A DNA stretch of 64,000 bases from Pseudoalteromonas luteoviolacea B = ATCC 29581 (GTDB lineage: Bacteria; Pseudomonadota; Gammaproteobacteria; Enterobacterales; Alteromonadaceae), in NCBI GenBank assembly GCA_000333235.1, contig CAPN01000032.1, positions 1-64,000 of the forward strand, in the 5' to 3' direction. Every line of letters starts with the position of its first letter. Position 1 is the stretch's first letter. Positions 1 through 10,081 of this stretch are shown piece after piece. A program made the translations under genes and the position numbers. The notes beneath the pieces were generated by a model. It searched no databases, was not told the origin of the DNA, and worked only from the letters and a program-made list of their open reading frames with translations.

Positions 1-152
1 GTAGTACATTCTTTGTAGTAGCTCATATCTGATCTTACAGTTTCTATGAATAGGTTGGGACTTAATCTGACAGGCAGCTATGAGCGATCTACGGACAGCC
101 AACTCACACCACACCTAGGTCAGTTAATCGGCCAATAGCGGTCATTGAATTG

Positions 153-605
153 TTATAGTAGTAATTCCATATCAACCCTGTGCATGTCTAGGCCCCAACC
201 ATCAGTGATTTCTTTAATTGTCTTTTCCCCAAATTTTTCGAAGAAAGGAGCTGAAAGATGACTGGCGGCGATATCTATAACTTTCATGTTACTGTCCTTT
301 GCCATTTTATTAGCGTAAGACATCATTGCCGTTCCGATGCCATTAGCCTGCACCCGTGGAGAAGTCATAATCCAAGTGATACTAGCACGGTTTATTTTAG
401 GATCGATATCCAGCCCAAAGACAGCCACGGCCTATCCGTGAATAAGTCCAATTTTGTATTGTTTGGGCTGTTTTTGCAAAAACGCAATATAATCCTGACG
501 TTCGTTTGTAGCGAAGTATTTCGGACAGTTTTGATCGAACAGCTTAAGACAGTCTTCTAAATAAGGGTTACTATAGTTACAAAATATCAAATTATTTTCA
601 GTCAT
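153..605 (-). pseudogene. GNAT-family N-acetyltransferase, interrupted by an amber codon
   Basis: Reading from an ATG at 605 gives 57 residues, a TAG at 434-432, then 92 more codons in the same frame to a stop at 153. The second part carries the acetyl-CoA-binding loop of GNAT proteins (RVQANGIGTAMM), followed by a typical C-terminal half ending in a 'PFFEKFGEKT' segment. The first part begins MTENNLIFCNYSNPY and resembles a GNAT N-terminus. Together they make about 150 residues, the usual length of a small GNAT enzyme, so one nonsense mutation has probably inactivated the gene. Restart at the GTG at 428 would give only the C-terminal half. Substrate cannot be told. Confidence 0.75.
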
Positions 606-709
606 AATATTCCAAAAATTAACTAGTTATTATTTATCCCACTTGGGAGTGCTGTTAAACGCTCGTTCCCAAACGCGGTCACGTTGGAAAGTTAGATTAA
701 CTTTATCAT

Positions 710-1576
710 TTATATTATTTTACTTGTTTGCTTTATCTTTGCTTCTACCTTGGCTAACCAAATCAGCGGAATAATAATTAAAGAAGATCCTATAGCCAAG
801 CTCAGGTCCGGTATTTCATCGAACCACAGCCCCCCTACAACTACAGCACCTAATAAGCCAGTGTATTCGGCACTGGAAATTTTACTGGCTTCGATTGCTC
901 TATATACCATTACACATATACCAGCATAAATTAGGATAAAAGTGTTTGAGCCTGTTGCCGTTAACATTGGAGTCCAGTTCCAAGGTTTGCCTTCCCATAA
1001 CGCCAACCCAAGTGCGGCTGGGATACCTACTAGGTTGGTGAGCATTAAAGTTTGGAACACATTATGATGCTGAGGTAATTTACGAACCAATAAATTATTT
1101 ACAGCCATAGTCAATGCGACGACAAGGGCGGCAATCGCTGCCCAATTAATTTGTGTTGGTTTAACCACGATAAGTACGCCGATAAAGCCCAAAACAGCAG
1201 CAGCAATTGAGTGGCTAGTCAGCTTTTCCTGAAACAATATCATGGCTAACGGCAGCATAAGCAAAGGCGCTGTATAGAAAATAGCATTTACGGTAGCTAA
1301 CGGCAGAGCGCCCAGAGCGAATACCATAAATATTGCCCCTAATAACCAAATGTGGCCACGTATAAAGTGCCATTTGAGGCCAGCTAAGAGGCTTTGTTTA
1401 TTACTGAATAGACAAAATGGAAGTAAAATCAGCACTGCGGTCAATTGACGAAATAATACAAATTGGTATATGGCAGTATCTGCTGGCAGAGTTTTTATCA
1501 AAGCATCAGAAAAAACACCAATTATATTTCCGATGATAAGTAATGTCATCGCGAGTCCGACAGTTATTTTGGGCAT
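710..1576 (-). CDS. EamA-family (DMT superfamily) inner-membrane transporter
   Basis: The 288-residue protein is almost entirely hydrophobic, with about ten membrane segments arranged as two EamA repeats (roughly residues 8-140 and 148-280). A sequence like GALPLATVNAIFYTAPLLMLPLAMILFQEKLT is the typical end of the first repeat, seen here around residues 90-120 with the conserved E in the 'FQEKL' step. Proteins of this family export metabolites or drugs; the substrate cannot be read from sequence. The start is supported by a GGAG ribosome site just upstream. It is divergent from a LysR gene 145 bp away, which probably regulates it. Confidence 0.85.
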   Translation of the reverse strand: MPKITVGLAMTLLIIGNIIGVFSDALIKTLPADTAIYQFVLFRQLTAVLILLPFCLFSNKQSLLAGLKWHFIRGHIWLLGAIFMVFALGALPLATVNAIFYTAPLLMLPLAMILFQEKLTSHSIAAAVLGFIGVLIVVKPTQINWAAIAALVVALTMAVNNLLVRKLPQHHNVFQTLMLTNLVGIPAALGLALWEGKPWNWTPMLTATGSNTFILIYAGICVMVYRAIEASKISSAEYTGLLGAVVVGGLWFDEIPDLSLAIGSSLIIIPLIWLAKVEAKIKQTSKII

Positions 1577-1721
1577 TTCATTACTCCTGCTACATTCTAG
1601 AAAATGTCAATGGAACTGAATTAATAGAGTTACGTTTGTAAAACGGTTATATGATTAGCGTATTCCATACCTTATATGATGTATAATGTTTAAAATTTTT
1701 TTAGTATGAGCTAAATTTATA

Positions 1722-2627
1722 ATGAAGTTGCCTCCTTTACGTGCCCTGCAATGCTTTGAAGCTGTTGCGCGACTTAATAGCTTTTCCAAAGCTGCTGAGC
1801 ACCTCAATGTGACTCAAAGTGCGGTTAGTCACCAAGTTCGATTACTCGAAGACTATTTGGGTGAAACTCTGTTTAACCGACAGGGGCGTTCTTTTTCCTT
1901 GACTAAGGTCGGGGAACGTTACTTTGAAGAAGTGACTAACTCATTAGGAAATCTATCAAATGCCAGTCAAATGATACGTCACGGGGAATCAGGCAATCTT
2001 CGTTTGGCTTTATATAGCTCTGTGGCGGTGAACTGGTTGATACCGAAGTTAGAAGATTTTAGAAATCAGCACCCAGAAATAGAAATAACTTTAAATATGG
2101 TCGGGGATCAACCGGATTATAATGACCAATTTACGGATTGTTTTATTACAATGAATCCACCGGAACGTAACTTTGTCAATCAATTCATGTTTACTGAAAA
2201 ACTTTATCCAGTGTGTGGAAAAAAGCTTTGGCAGCAGTTAAGAAATAAGCCTCTACCTGATTCATTATGGCAACACCCGTTATTATCAGTACAATACTCA
2301 GATACAAATGAAAGTCTTGGTGACGACTGGTTACGTTGGTGTATGAGTGGTAAATTTGAATTACCTAAAGACGTCAAAATTAATCAATTTAGTCATGTCT
2401 TACTTGCCGCTGAAGCGGCTCGATATAATTTAGGAATTACCCTCATTAGTAATTACATGATGGATGATCAGGATCGCCAGCAAAGTCTTGTGCGCATACC
2501 TATGCACGAACTTATTACCGGAGATAAATTCTATTTTGTCTATAAGGAAACACGAGCTAGGCAACCTGATATTATGAAATTAGGTCGTTGGCTTAAACAG
2601 CAGTGTTATGAACTGGAATCAGCTTAG
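1722..2627 (+). CDS. LysR-family transcriptional regulator (GcvA-like)
   Basis: The 301-residue protein has the LysR winged helix-turn-helix at residues 1-60 (LPPLRALQCFEAVARL, then SFSKAAEHLNVTQSAVSHQ) and a periplasmic-binding-like effector domain from about residue 90. The N-terminus beginning 'LPPLRAL..FEA' is characteristic of the GcvA/AmpR-like branch. Its divergent position next to the EamA transporter gene suggests it controls that exporter from the shared intergenic region 1577-1721. The inducer is unknown. Its stop is only 15 bp before the truncated exonuclease fragment, an abnormal junction. Confidence 0.88.
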   Translation: MKLPPLRALQCFEAVARLNSFSKAAEHLNVTQSAVSHQVRLLEDYLGETLFNRQGRSFSLTKVGERYFEEVTNSLGNLSNASQMIRHGESGNLRLALYSSVAVNWLIPKLEDFRNQHPEIEITLNMVGDQPDYNDQFTDCFITMNPPERNFVNQFMFTEKLYPVCGKKLWQQLRNKPLPDSLWQHPLLSVQYSDTNESLGDDWLRWCMSGKFELPKDVKINQFSHVLLAAEAARYNLGITLISNYMMDDQDRQQSLVRIPMHELITGDKFYFVYKETRARQPDIMKLGRWLKQQCYELESA

Positions 2628-2642
2628 CTATTTAAATCAGAG

Positions 2643-3098
2643 TTGAAGCTAGATGAGTTCAACACGTTTATTCAACCGCAACGACACCCTAAACTAACCG
2701 ACTTTTGTACGAACTTAACAACCATCACTCAACACGATGTTGATCATGCACCATATTACCCAGAAGCAATTAACACTTTCCAAAAGTGGCTAGGCAATTA
2801 CGATAACTACCTGTTTTGCAGCTGGGGAGAGTATGACAAACAGCAATTTGAACAAGACTGTGCTTTTCATAATGTGCCATACCCTATTCCAGCTCCGCAC
2901 CTAAACATTAAAAAGGAATTTTCAAAGATTCAAAAAGTACGCAAAAGACAAGGTATGGCCGGAGCGTTAAAACTTGCGAAAATCCCTCACACCGGCTCGC
3001 ATCACCGTGGAATTGATGATGCGAATAATATGATCAAGTTAATGCCGTATGTGATGGGAAGAGTATTTATTGATAGTCAAAAGAAATTCTCAAAATAG
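2643..3098 (+). pseudogene. 5'-truncated DEDDh 3'-5' exonuclease
   Basis: The 151 codons match the middle and end of ERI1/KapD-like 3'-5' exonucleases: 'FNTFIQPQRHPKLTDFC', 'DNYLFCSWGEYDK' (second acidic motif) and 'GSHHRGIDDA' (third motif with its catalytic H and D). The N-terminal strand with the first catalytic D-x-E motif, about 35 residues, is absent. The frame opens only with a TTG at 2643, 15 bp after the LysR stop, and no upstream sequence in any frame restores it. I infer that a deletion or rearrangement removed the promoter and 5' end. The protein, if made, should be inactive. It converges with the defence operon, the stops being 9 bp apart. Confidence 0.8.
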
Positions 3099-3107
3099 AA
3101 AGTAATA

Positions 3108-5732
3108 TTACCATGCGCCCCATTCACCACAGCTAGGACACTTCATATTAAATGGCTCGAGCGCTCTTGCTGAATGATAGCTCCAATAAAGGCCATTCTT
3201 TATCAAACGAGTGCTGCTTTTATCGCTAGCGCAGTGGTTATATATTTGAAGTTGTTCACATTCACAACACTGCATCCATACCGACTTAGGTGTACGCTCA
3301 ACCCAATCACCATGCCTATTTCGATAGCGAGTAGTCTTTTTTAAGTTTTTGATGTCACTAGAGCCACACCTGATGCAAATGGGGACTGCTTGACTGCTGT
3401 CATTATCCAAATCGCTAGTTTTAGCATCCTCTAACTTATACTGAAGAAACATACCCAATAAGCGTTGTAATTCGTCTGAGTAAAGCGAGCGATCTATAGG
3501 ATTTAAAAAAACAGCACCCCGATCATGAGAAAAAAGATTAACATCGTCGTTAATGTTTAGCTCTCCAAGGAAACTGTGTTTCCCCCATGATTGTGCAGTA
3601 ATGGGATGTTCAATTAGGTTATTACAGGGGTGAATAAGAAATACAGGATTTGAATTATTTTCACTATAATTTTTACCGTCGAATAACTCATTAATTTTTG
3701 AAAGCATTCCTCCCGCTCTATCAAATGTTAGTTTATCGTAAAATTTCGCGTCTAATACAAAGCGTTTAAAATGGCGCTCGTTAGAACCGTCGATATTATG
3801 GGAAAACCACGTCAGATCCAAAATAAAATCAGGTCGCTTATTATTTGATAAAGATTTTTCATACCAAAGCGAAATGTACCTTTTTGCCTCATCATTAATT
3901 AAATTTATGTTAATATCTGTTTTGTTAGACTTTACTGCTTCAATAAGTTTATATTTCCAATCCTTCTGTGGAACAAACCTAAACGAACCTTTTAGAACAA
4001 GAATGAGTTGTATTAAAGTCCAACGTTCATATAAAAGAGGCATATTTACCAGCCCCATATCATCTATTTGTTCAAGGTTTAATAAAAGCTCATCATCTGT
4101 AAGTTTAGTGATATCTCTCAATACCTTATAGCCATTATGTACAGCTTGATAATTAATATTTTGGACGAATGTCATTGAATTCGGGAAATGGGACGAAGGC
4201 ATAATTCCATGCCCTTTCATATGTTGAATTAATTTTCTTAGTTCTCGATATTTTGGTTCTATTCGTTTGTAAATATATTCTGATATTTCTTGATTTTGTG
4301 AGTAGTAGTTGATTCGATTGAGTAATGAGGCTTTTTCCCTATTTTGCTCCTCAATTTCTTGATGAGATAAGGGTTTTACCCAGCCATTTTTCGCCAAACT
4401 TTTACCTATAAGCTTCTCTTTTTCAAAAGCTTCTTTTGCTTTTTGAATCGATTGACAGTCTATCAATTCAATCGAGTGAACGTTATCCAAATTAAATAAA
4501 ACGGCACGTTCACTAGTGCGATAATTGTAATCACAATTAAATTTCAGAGTATCTCCCGGTTCTAATACTTCTAATAGTACCTGATAACGATACCTTAAAC
4601 TTAAAATACCACTTTTATTATCTGGCTTTACCCAGCTCTCACCATTCCATATCAGAACAAAAAAACCATCCTTTTGTTGTGTTTTATTCTCTAAATGCAA
4701 ATATAAATCGAGTGAACACCTTGTTGTCGTTAGCTGAATGTCATTGTCTTGTATCTTGAGATTTAACTTCTTTTGCCAGTATTCTAGCTTTGCTCTTTCC
4801 CTAACCCTTTCTAAATCTTTTACCACTAAATCGCGATTGACTTTCACGCTAGTGTCAAAAGAATCAAGTTGCCCTTTTAGTTTATTAGCTGTATCCAAGA
4901 ATCGTTGTGATTTATTCTGGGCAAGAATAACAATTTGTTTAAGAACGCGGCAGCATCGTTCCAAAGCGAAAAGAATATACCTATTTTCTGGCACATTATA
5001 TGAGGGTTGGGTCGCTCTACTGGTTAGAAAACGTTGATTAGATTTCGAAACCATCTCCATAAAAGTACGATTAACTGGTTTCACTAATTTTCTTGGCTTT
5101 ATGGTCTGAATTTCTCGAAGCTCAACTTTTGGTGTTTCCAATATTTTTTGAGCTGCATTAACTATTTTATTGATACACTCAATTACTTCTTCACTAACAC
5201 CTATACCATTTGTTTGCTTTGCATTTGCCTGTACGGCACTACTGTCATCAAGAATAAGTTCCCATAAATCATTTTTGAAAACCCTTAGATATTGTTCTAA
5301 TTGTTCAACACTAAAATCAGAGCCATTGATTTCGACCTCACAAAGTTGGCTAGTTATATAAAACTTTAAAGTTCCAACAATATTCGGCGCAATTCCAAAC
5401 CATTGTTTTTGCTCGCTTACCCACTTTTCTTTAAGTATCCACCAATAAATGCCAGTGTCTGGATCTTTAATCTGGGTTAAAAGCTTCTTATCATTGTTTG
5501 GCAAATAAATATATGGTTGTCCAGCTTCGACATTTAAAACACGAACAGCGAGTTGGCCTCGCTTAATTTCATCAAGTTTTGGATAGATTGTGGTTTCTGT
5601 CGTGAAGCATTGATTCACCGAATCATACTCCATACTAAGGGCATTTAAAGACTCAGTTACTTTAACTAAAGTATTTTTGTCATACCACTTAAGCTCTATG
5701 TATTTTATTTCAAATTGAGGCTTCACGTTCAA
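3108..5732 (-). CDS. McrC-like DUF2357 protein with PD-(D/E)XK nuclease and zinc-binding tail
   Basis: This 874-residue protein is the probable nuclease partner of the McrB-like ATPase encoded just upstream (4-bp overlap). The N-terminal two thirds have the mixed beta/helical character of DUF2357 proteins. A PD-(D/E)XK core is visible around residues 630-665: RPDFILDL, then FVLDAKFYDK, giving D...D-x-K. The last 100 residues hold paired cysteines (CIRCGSSD, MQCCECEQ, MKCPSCGEW), so a zinc-ribbon tail that may bind nucleic acid. By analogy with McrBC, the pair would cut modified DNA in a GTP-dependent way; the target is unknown. It is the last gene of the operon and has no obvious terminator. 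Confidence 0.78.
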   Translation of the reverse strand: MNVKPQFEIKYIELKWYDKNTLVKVTESLNALSMEYDSVNQCFTTETTIYPKLDEIKRGQLAVRVLNVEAGQPYIYLPNNDKKLLTQIKDPDTGIYWWILKEKWVSEQKQWFGIAPNIVGTLKFYITSQLCEVEINGSDFSVEQLEQYLRVFKNDLWELILDDSSAVQANAKQTNGIGVSEEVIECINKIVNAAQKILETPKVELREIQTIKPRKLVKPVNRTFMEMVSKSNQRFLTSRATQPSYNVPENRYILFALERCCRVLKQIVILAQNKSQRFLDTANKLKGQLDSFDTSVKVNRDLVVKDLERVRERAKLEYWQKKLNLKIQDNDIQLTTTRCSLDLYLHLENKTQQKDGFFVLIWNGESWVKPDNKSGILSLRYRYQVLLEVLEPGDTLKFNCDYNYRTSERAVLFNLDNVHSIELIDCQSIQKAKEAFEKEKLIGKSLAKNGWVKPLSHQEIEEQNREKASLLNRINYYSQNQEISEYIYKRIEPKYRELRKLIQHMKGHGIMPSSHFPNSMTFVQNINYQAVHNGYKVLRDITKLTDDELLLNLEQIDDMGLVNMPLLYERWTLIQLILVLKGSFRFVPQKDWKYKLIEAVKSNKTDININLINDEAKRYISLWYEKSLSNNKRPDFILDLTWFSHNIDGSNERHFKRFVLDAKFYDKLTFDRAGGMLSKINELFDGKNYSENNSNPVFLIHPCNNLIEHPITAQSWGKHSFLGELNINDDVNLFSHDRGAVFLNPIDRSLYSDELQRLLGMFLQYKLEDAKTSDLDNDSSQAVPICIRCGSSDIKNLKKTTRYRNRHGDWVERTPKSVWMQCCECEQLQIYNHCASDKSSTRLIKNGLYWSYHSARALEPFNMKCPSCGEWGAW

Positions 5733-7945
5733 GACCAGAAATTAACAACGCCATCATTTGCCTTGGCATTCTTTACAACGGTTTCAATGGCGTGAACTGC
5801 TGAAAATACTTCACTATACTCTTCAAAATTAGGTAATAACGATTTAACCCTTTCAACAAACACTCTATCAACTAATTCTAATTTGGTTTGCTCTCCAACA
5901 TGCTTGTTTCCATCAAACGTAAATTTTGGCAACACTTTATGAAGCATAAAGTTATTGATCGCCATACTTGAGTCGTCGTTTACTTCTTGGAAAAGCTCCA
6001 AATAATTTAAGCCTTGGCGAATGGTCCTCATACCAAATTCGACACCAAGCTTGTGGAAGTAATCTTTATTTAACTCTACAAAGAGTTTACAAAACGCGTT
6101 ATCTCTATCAAACCTAGGATAATTATTTCGATAACCAAGCTGGTCTATATTAAAAAGCAATGGCTTTGAGATATCCTCGAATTCGTATGATTCGACTTGA
6201 GTTAATATTTCATCCCAATTTGATAGAAGTGGAGATTCAAACCGCATTATATGCGCACGGTCTAAAATTTTAGGTGATAAATAATGTGTCGTTTCATCTA
6301 TATTAATAGCCCCTATGATATGCAGATTGGCAGGCATTTTAATACTGGAAGGCATAGTCATAACTCCCGAAAGCATGCGTCTTATCTCACTATGATATTT
6401 AATAAGCGAATCCTTATCACTAAAGCCAAACGCTAATCTAAGCTGATTATTTAATGTTTCATCTTTGAGTAATTCAATAAAGCTAATTACACCTTCTTTG
6501 CTATATTTCTCCTTTGTAGACTGAATAATATCCACAACGGCTTTTAGCTCAGAAAGAACATGTGAGGATTCGTCTTCTGAGTAAAGTGTAATTTCAGGAG
6601 ACTCATCTCTAATCTCAAGGAGCGACAAAAAGTCAGCAAAATAATACTCTACTCTCGCAAGATTCATTTCATCTAAGCATATAAAATAAGGTATTGTTGG
6701 ATTTTGCTCTGCTTCAATCATTGCCTCTAAAAATGGTGTGGCTAAATATTTTTTTTCAAGTGGATTGTAATAACCTAATAAATCTTCAGAGCTTGTCCAA
6801 TTGGGCTTTACAGGAATAATAATTGATTTTCCACCAACAGCCTTAGCAAAAGATTTAACTAAGTTAGTTTTTCCAGAGCCGGAATCTCCCGCAAGGATGA
6901 CAAGATCTTTAGTTCTTAACAAAGTTATATAATTTTCAATTATATGACGTGGATATAGAATATCTTGGCTGACTAAATATGATTGGATGTATGATACGGC
7001 TTGTTGGTAGTCACCATTTAAAATATCACTAAACGAAACTCCTTCCACTTGATCACTTGAAGGTTGGCTTTCCTGTATAAAAAGCTCCAATACTTCTTCA
7101 TCGATAAATTCAAACGTTTTTAAAAATAATGCTTTATCAGCTACATACTCTTTTAATCGCTTAATTTTATTATTCATTTCTGCTTCTATCCTTGTATAGC
7201 TGGTGACCAGTGTTTGAATTTCAGTTTTTTTAGTTGCTTTATCTTGAGCTAGTTTACTAATTGTTTTATCAAGCTCAATTTGCTTGCTATTTAATTTTTC
7301 GACTAGCTTTATAGCAATATCACGCTTTTCTTCATTTTCTTGTATTTTATCTTTAATAATTTCAAGAGATTGGGTAGCGTCTCTTTCTTTTTGAGCCATT
7401 TTTAGCTCAAATTCACTTTGCTCTTTCTTTACAAGTTCATCTAAATCTCCCATCGCTTTTTCATGATAAAAGTCATATATAGATTTTGAGATAAACTGTG
7501 AAATTTCCTCTTCTGAATTGGGATTTGTTAGAATTTCTAACGGTATTTCTTTAGGCAAATAAAGAAGTTTTTCTCCAGTACCACTTTTTACGCATAAACT
7601 TAATGGATTATTATGTTTACGGCGCTCTGATTCAGGAGATAGTTCCAATTCGCAGCGGACAAACCGCTTGTGCTTTTTCGAACCACAACTTGATGCATCT
7701 TGGGGTGCCATAAAAAACCTGCAAGGCTCTATTTCTAGACCTTGTACTGGGTAATACAACCTATCTCCCGTTGAAACTAAACGAGGATTTCTCAGGAAAC
7801 CAAAAGTAGTGTCTCCAAGAGCAGGTAACTCTCCCCAAACTTCAATTTTGTTGTCATTCACACCCCAAGACTGCTTTAAAATAGCAAACAACTCGGCTTC
7901 AGAGCGGTCTTCTAGTTCTTCCTTAGAATATATTACTTCATTCAT
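5729..7945 (-). CDS. McrB-like AAA+ GTPase with coiled coil
   Basis: The 738-residue protein has three parts. Residues 1-165 form a beta-rich domain that could be a ligand or nucleic-acid reader. Residues 165-275 are charged heptad-like sequence, a strong coiled-coil candidate. The AAA+ domain has Walker A GDSGSGKT near residue 350, Walker B YFICLDEMNLARVE, and GAINIDETTH. MNxxxR after the Walker B and the N-x-D-x-T-T motif are McrB-family signatures and imply GTP use. It is followed with 4-bp overlap by a DUF2357 nuclease. Coiled-coil McrBC relatives are known in defence islands. It lies 39 bp after brxL on the same strand, so it is probably part of the BREX transcript. Confidence 0.82.
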   Translation of the reverse strand: MNEVIYSKEELEDRSEAELFAILKQSWGVNDNKIEVWGELPALGDTTFGFLRNPRLVSTGDRLYYPVQGLEIEPCRFFMAPQDASSCGSKKHKRFVRCELELSPESERRKHNNPLSLCVKSGTGEKLLYLPKEIPLEILTNPNSEEEISQFISKSIYDFYHEKAMGDLDELVKKEQSEFELKMAQKERDATQSLEIIKDKIQENEEKRDIAIKLVEKLNSKQIELDKTISKLAQDKATKKTEIQTLVTSYTRIEAEMNNKIKRLKEYVADKALFLKTFEFIDEEVLELFIQESQPSSDQVEGVSFSDILNGDYQQAVSYIQSYLVSQDILYPRHIIENYITLLRTKDLVILAGDSGSGKTNLVKSFAKAVGGKSIIIPVKPNWTSSEDLLGYYNPLEKKYLATPFLEAMIEAEQNPTIPYFICLDEMNLARVEYYFADFLSLLEIRDESPEITLYSEDESSHVLSELKAVVDIIQSTKEKYSKEGVISFIELLKDETLNNQLRLAFGFSDKDSLIKYHSEIRRMLSGVMTMPSSIKMPANLHIIGAINIDETTHYLSPKILDRAHIMRFESPLLSNWDEILTQVESYEFEDISKPLLFNIDQLGYRNNYPRFDRDNAFCKLFVELNKDYFHKLGVEFGMRTIRQGLNYLELFQEVNDDSSMAINNFMLHKVLPKFTFDGNKHVGEQTKLELVDRVFVERVKSLLPNFEEYSEVFSAVHAIETVVKNAKANDGVVNFWS

Positions 7946-7984
7946 AGAGCACTAATCCTTGTATCTAGCTTAGTCTTTTTATTA

Positions 7985-10069
7985 TTACTGAACCCCAAGA
8001 GCCTTATAAACAGCATCCACTGGATCACTGTAAAAGCTTACTTGGAACTTGGTGAATGTTTCAGCAGGTACAGAAGGTATATCACTAGCTGATGCCATAG
8101 GCAGTAACACTTTAGTTGCACCTGCCTCCAGCGCTATCTGCATACTTGATGCTAAATCTTGAACTGGGTTTACTACGCCACCAAGTGTGATGCTGCCTAA
8201 TACCACCATTTGCTCTTGCACAGGCTTATTAAGTAATACTGAACAACATGCTACTAATGCACCTAAACTCGCTTGGTGACTATTTCCTGATGTTTGTAAA
8301 TCTACAAAATGTATGTGAAATTCATGCTCAGAGAAACGAGAATTAGCGGCTATTCTGTTTAAGTTACCTTTAAAGTATTCAAATCCAACGCGTACTTGTT
8401 CTTTAGCACTCGTATCTGAACCAAATCCCGATGTTGAATGTTTACCTGTGCCCGGTGTCATTTGTGTTTCAATACGATAAACACCTAATTTTCCAGAAGC
8501 GCCATGATCAACAAAGTGCACTACTCCGGGCTTTGTGACCCCTGCTGGGATTAGATTTGAGCCACCTTGCTCTGGCACATTGACAAAAAACTCTTCAAGC
8601 GTTTCGTTATCGATATAACTAAAATTAACGTCAAAGAATTCCATACCGCCAATTTTCTTAAGTTGCTCTTTTACCCGACGACGCACTTCAAGAGCATAAG
8701 TTAAACATGTGCGTACATCTTCTTTTGTATATTCACCATTTGGATATAGAAGCTTAAGCAAACCTGATGTTGTTCTTCTTACACCAATTACATCTCGTTG
8801 ATTAAGGTTGTTACCTAACTTAAAGAACTTATCGATTGCATCTGAAAACGTGGTTTTACGCATTTCACGCATATATTCTGCTAAGTAGTCTGTTATCAGT
8901 CCAAATCGGTCTGTAAAGAACTCTGGGCGCATTTTAGGAATTTCCCAGCCCGGAATATAAGCATGGAAGCGATCAAAATAAGCTGAGTCGATCATTTCAT
9001 CTGGAAATGGCGCTAATAAGTGACTAGTTTTTACCAATGTCTCAACGCTGTGATCGATATTCCCAACAAACACCATAGAGGCTTTTGCTTCAATAGAATC
9101 ACGGCCACGAGAAAAAGAACCAGACGCCATGTAATCTTTCATGATCTGAATGCCGTCTTTATCTTTAAAACGAATACCTGCGACTTCATCAAAGGCAACA
9201 ACATCCCACATACCAACTAAACCAATTTGGCGTGAAGACATGTTATAAAACAGGTTAGCTACCGTAGTTTGACCGCCTGAAACTAACAATGAATTCGGAG
9301 AACATTCTTTATAAACATGAGACTTACCCGTTCCACGAGGACCGAGTTCACATACGTTATAGTTATTCTCAACAAATGGGATCATGCGAGCTATTAAGTG
9401 CCACTTGCATCTATGTTCAAGGTTAGCTGGCTCCATCCCTATTGAACGAAGTAACAAATCTATCCATTGATCAACTGAGAACTTACGACGAGCTTGATAC
9501 ACCTCATCCATATTCATTGAAGGCATTTGGATTGGTTTTAAACTAAATACAGAGAACGGCGATGTTTTCTGACCTTCTTCATAGAAGTAACTCACCGTAA
9601 TAATGCACCAGATACCACCGGTTAATAACTTTTCGTTTTCTTTAACAATTTTGTTAGGAACAACGGCATCTTTAATTCCAATATTTGATAAACTCGCTTC
9701 ATAGATATCTTTTTTCTGATTGAGTTTTACCGTTACCTTATCAATGACTTTATGAGTGCCTTTTTCTCGGATCAACGACTTGGCTTTTTCAGCCTCATCA
9801 GGCCGCACATAGTTTTCTGTTAGAATCTTCTTAACATTCTTCAACCCTTCTTGGATTAACTCATCCTCTGCTGAAGAGCAGTACATACCCAATAAATACT
9901 CAAGTACATAAACCGGAACGTTCGCTCCTTCTTTTAACTGCTTTGTTAAATCTTTACGAACAACACGACCTTTAAATTCAGTCGTCATTAAATCGTCAAG
10001 GTCAGCGCTTCGAATTTGAGAAGATTCGATACTTGAGATGTTACTATTATCTAATTGTTCATTTTCCAT
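7985..10069 (-). CDS. brxL: BREX protein BrxL, Lon-like AAA+ ATPase
   Basis: The 694-residue protein matches BrxL, the last core gene of type I BREX. The AAA+ domain has Walker A GPRGTGKSH near residue 242 and Walker B 'VAFDEVAGIRF' near 292. The C-terminal third (about 520-690) has the Lon-protease fold with SLGALVACCSVLLNKP and 'GSITLGGVVNPVQDLASS', recalling Lon's catalytic-domain sequence. BrxL is known to form rings on DNA and is needed for phage exclusion but not for host methylation. It follows pglZ by 12 bp, the standard order, and looks intact. Confidence 0.93.
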   Translation of the reverse strand: MENEQLDNSNISSIESSQIRSADLDDLMTTEFKGRVVRKDLTKQLKEGANVPVYVLEYLLGMYCSSAEDELIQEGLKNVKKILTENYVRPDEAEKAKSLIREKGTHKVIDKVTVKLNQKKDIYEASLSNIGIKDAVVPNKIVKENEKLLTGGIWCIITVSYFYEEGQKTSPFSVFSLKPIQMPSMNMDEVYQARRKFSVDQWIDLLLRSIGMEPANLEHRCKWHLIARMIPFVENNYNVCELGPRGTGKSHVYKECSPNSLLVSGGQTTVANLFYNMSSRQIGLVGMWDVVAFDEVAGIRFKDKDGIQIMKDYMASGSFSRGRDSIEAKASMVFVGNIDHSVETLVKTSHLLAPFPDEMIDSAYFDRFHAYIPGWEIPKMRPEFFTDRFGLITDYLAEYMREMRKTTFSDAIDKFFKLGNNLNQRDVIGVRRTTSGLLKLLYPNGEYTKEDVRTCLTYALEVRRRVKEQLKKIGGMEFFDVNFSYIDNETLEEFFVNVPEQGGSNLIPAGVTKPGVVHFVDHGASGKLGVYRIETQMTPGTGKHSTSGFGSDTSAKEQVRVGFEYFKGNLNRIAANSRFSEHEFHIHFVDLQTSGNSHQASLGALVACCSVLLNKPVQEQMVVLGSITLGGVVNPVQDLASSMQIALEAGATKVLLPMASASDIPSVPAETFTKFQVSFYSDPVDAVYKALGVQ

Positions 10070-10081
10070 TTGCGCTATCCC

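Noticed and set aside
1345..1362. A 16-base match (AACCAAATGTGGCCAC) between the EamA gene and repeat copy B at 48242-48256.
   Set aside because: It lies in well-conserved coding sequence, covers only half of the repeat, and one such match is expected by chance in 64 kb.
3874..4131. Plus-strand frames of 60-120 codons opposite the BREX, Detocs and helicase genes.
   Set aside because: They are antisense to well-supported genes, have no ribosome sites and show no protein-like composition.
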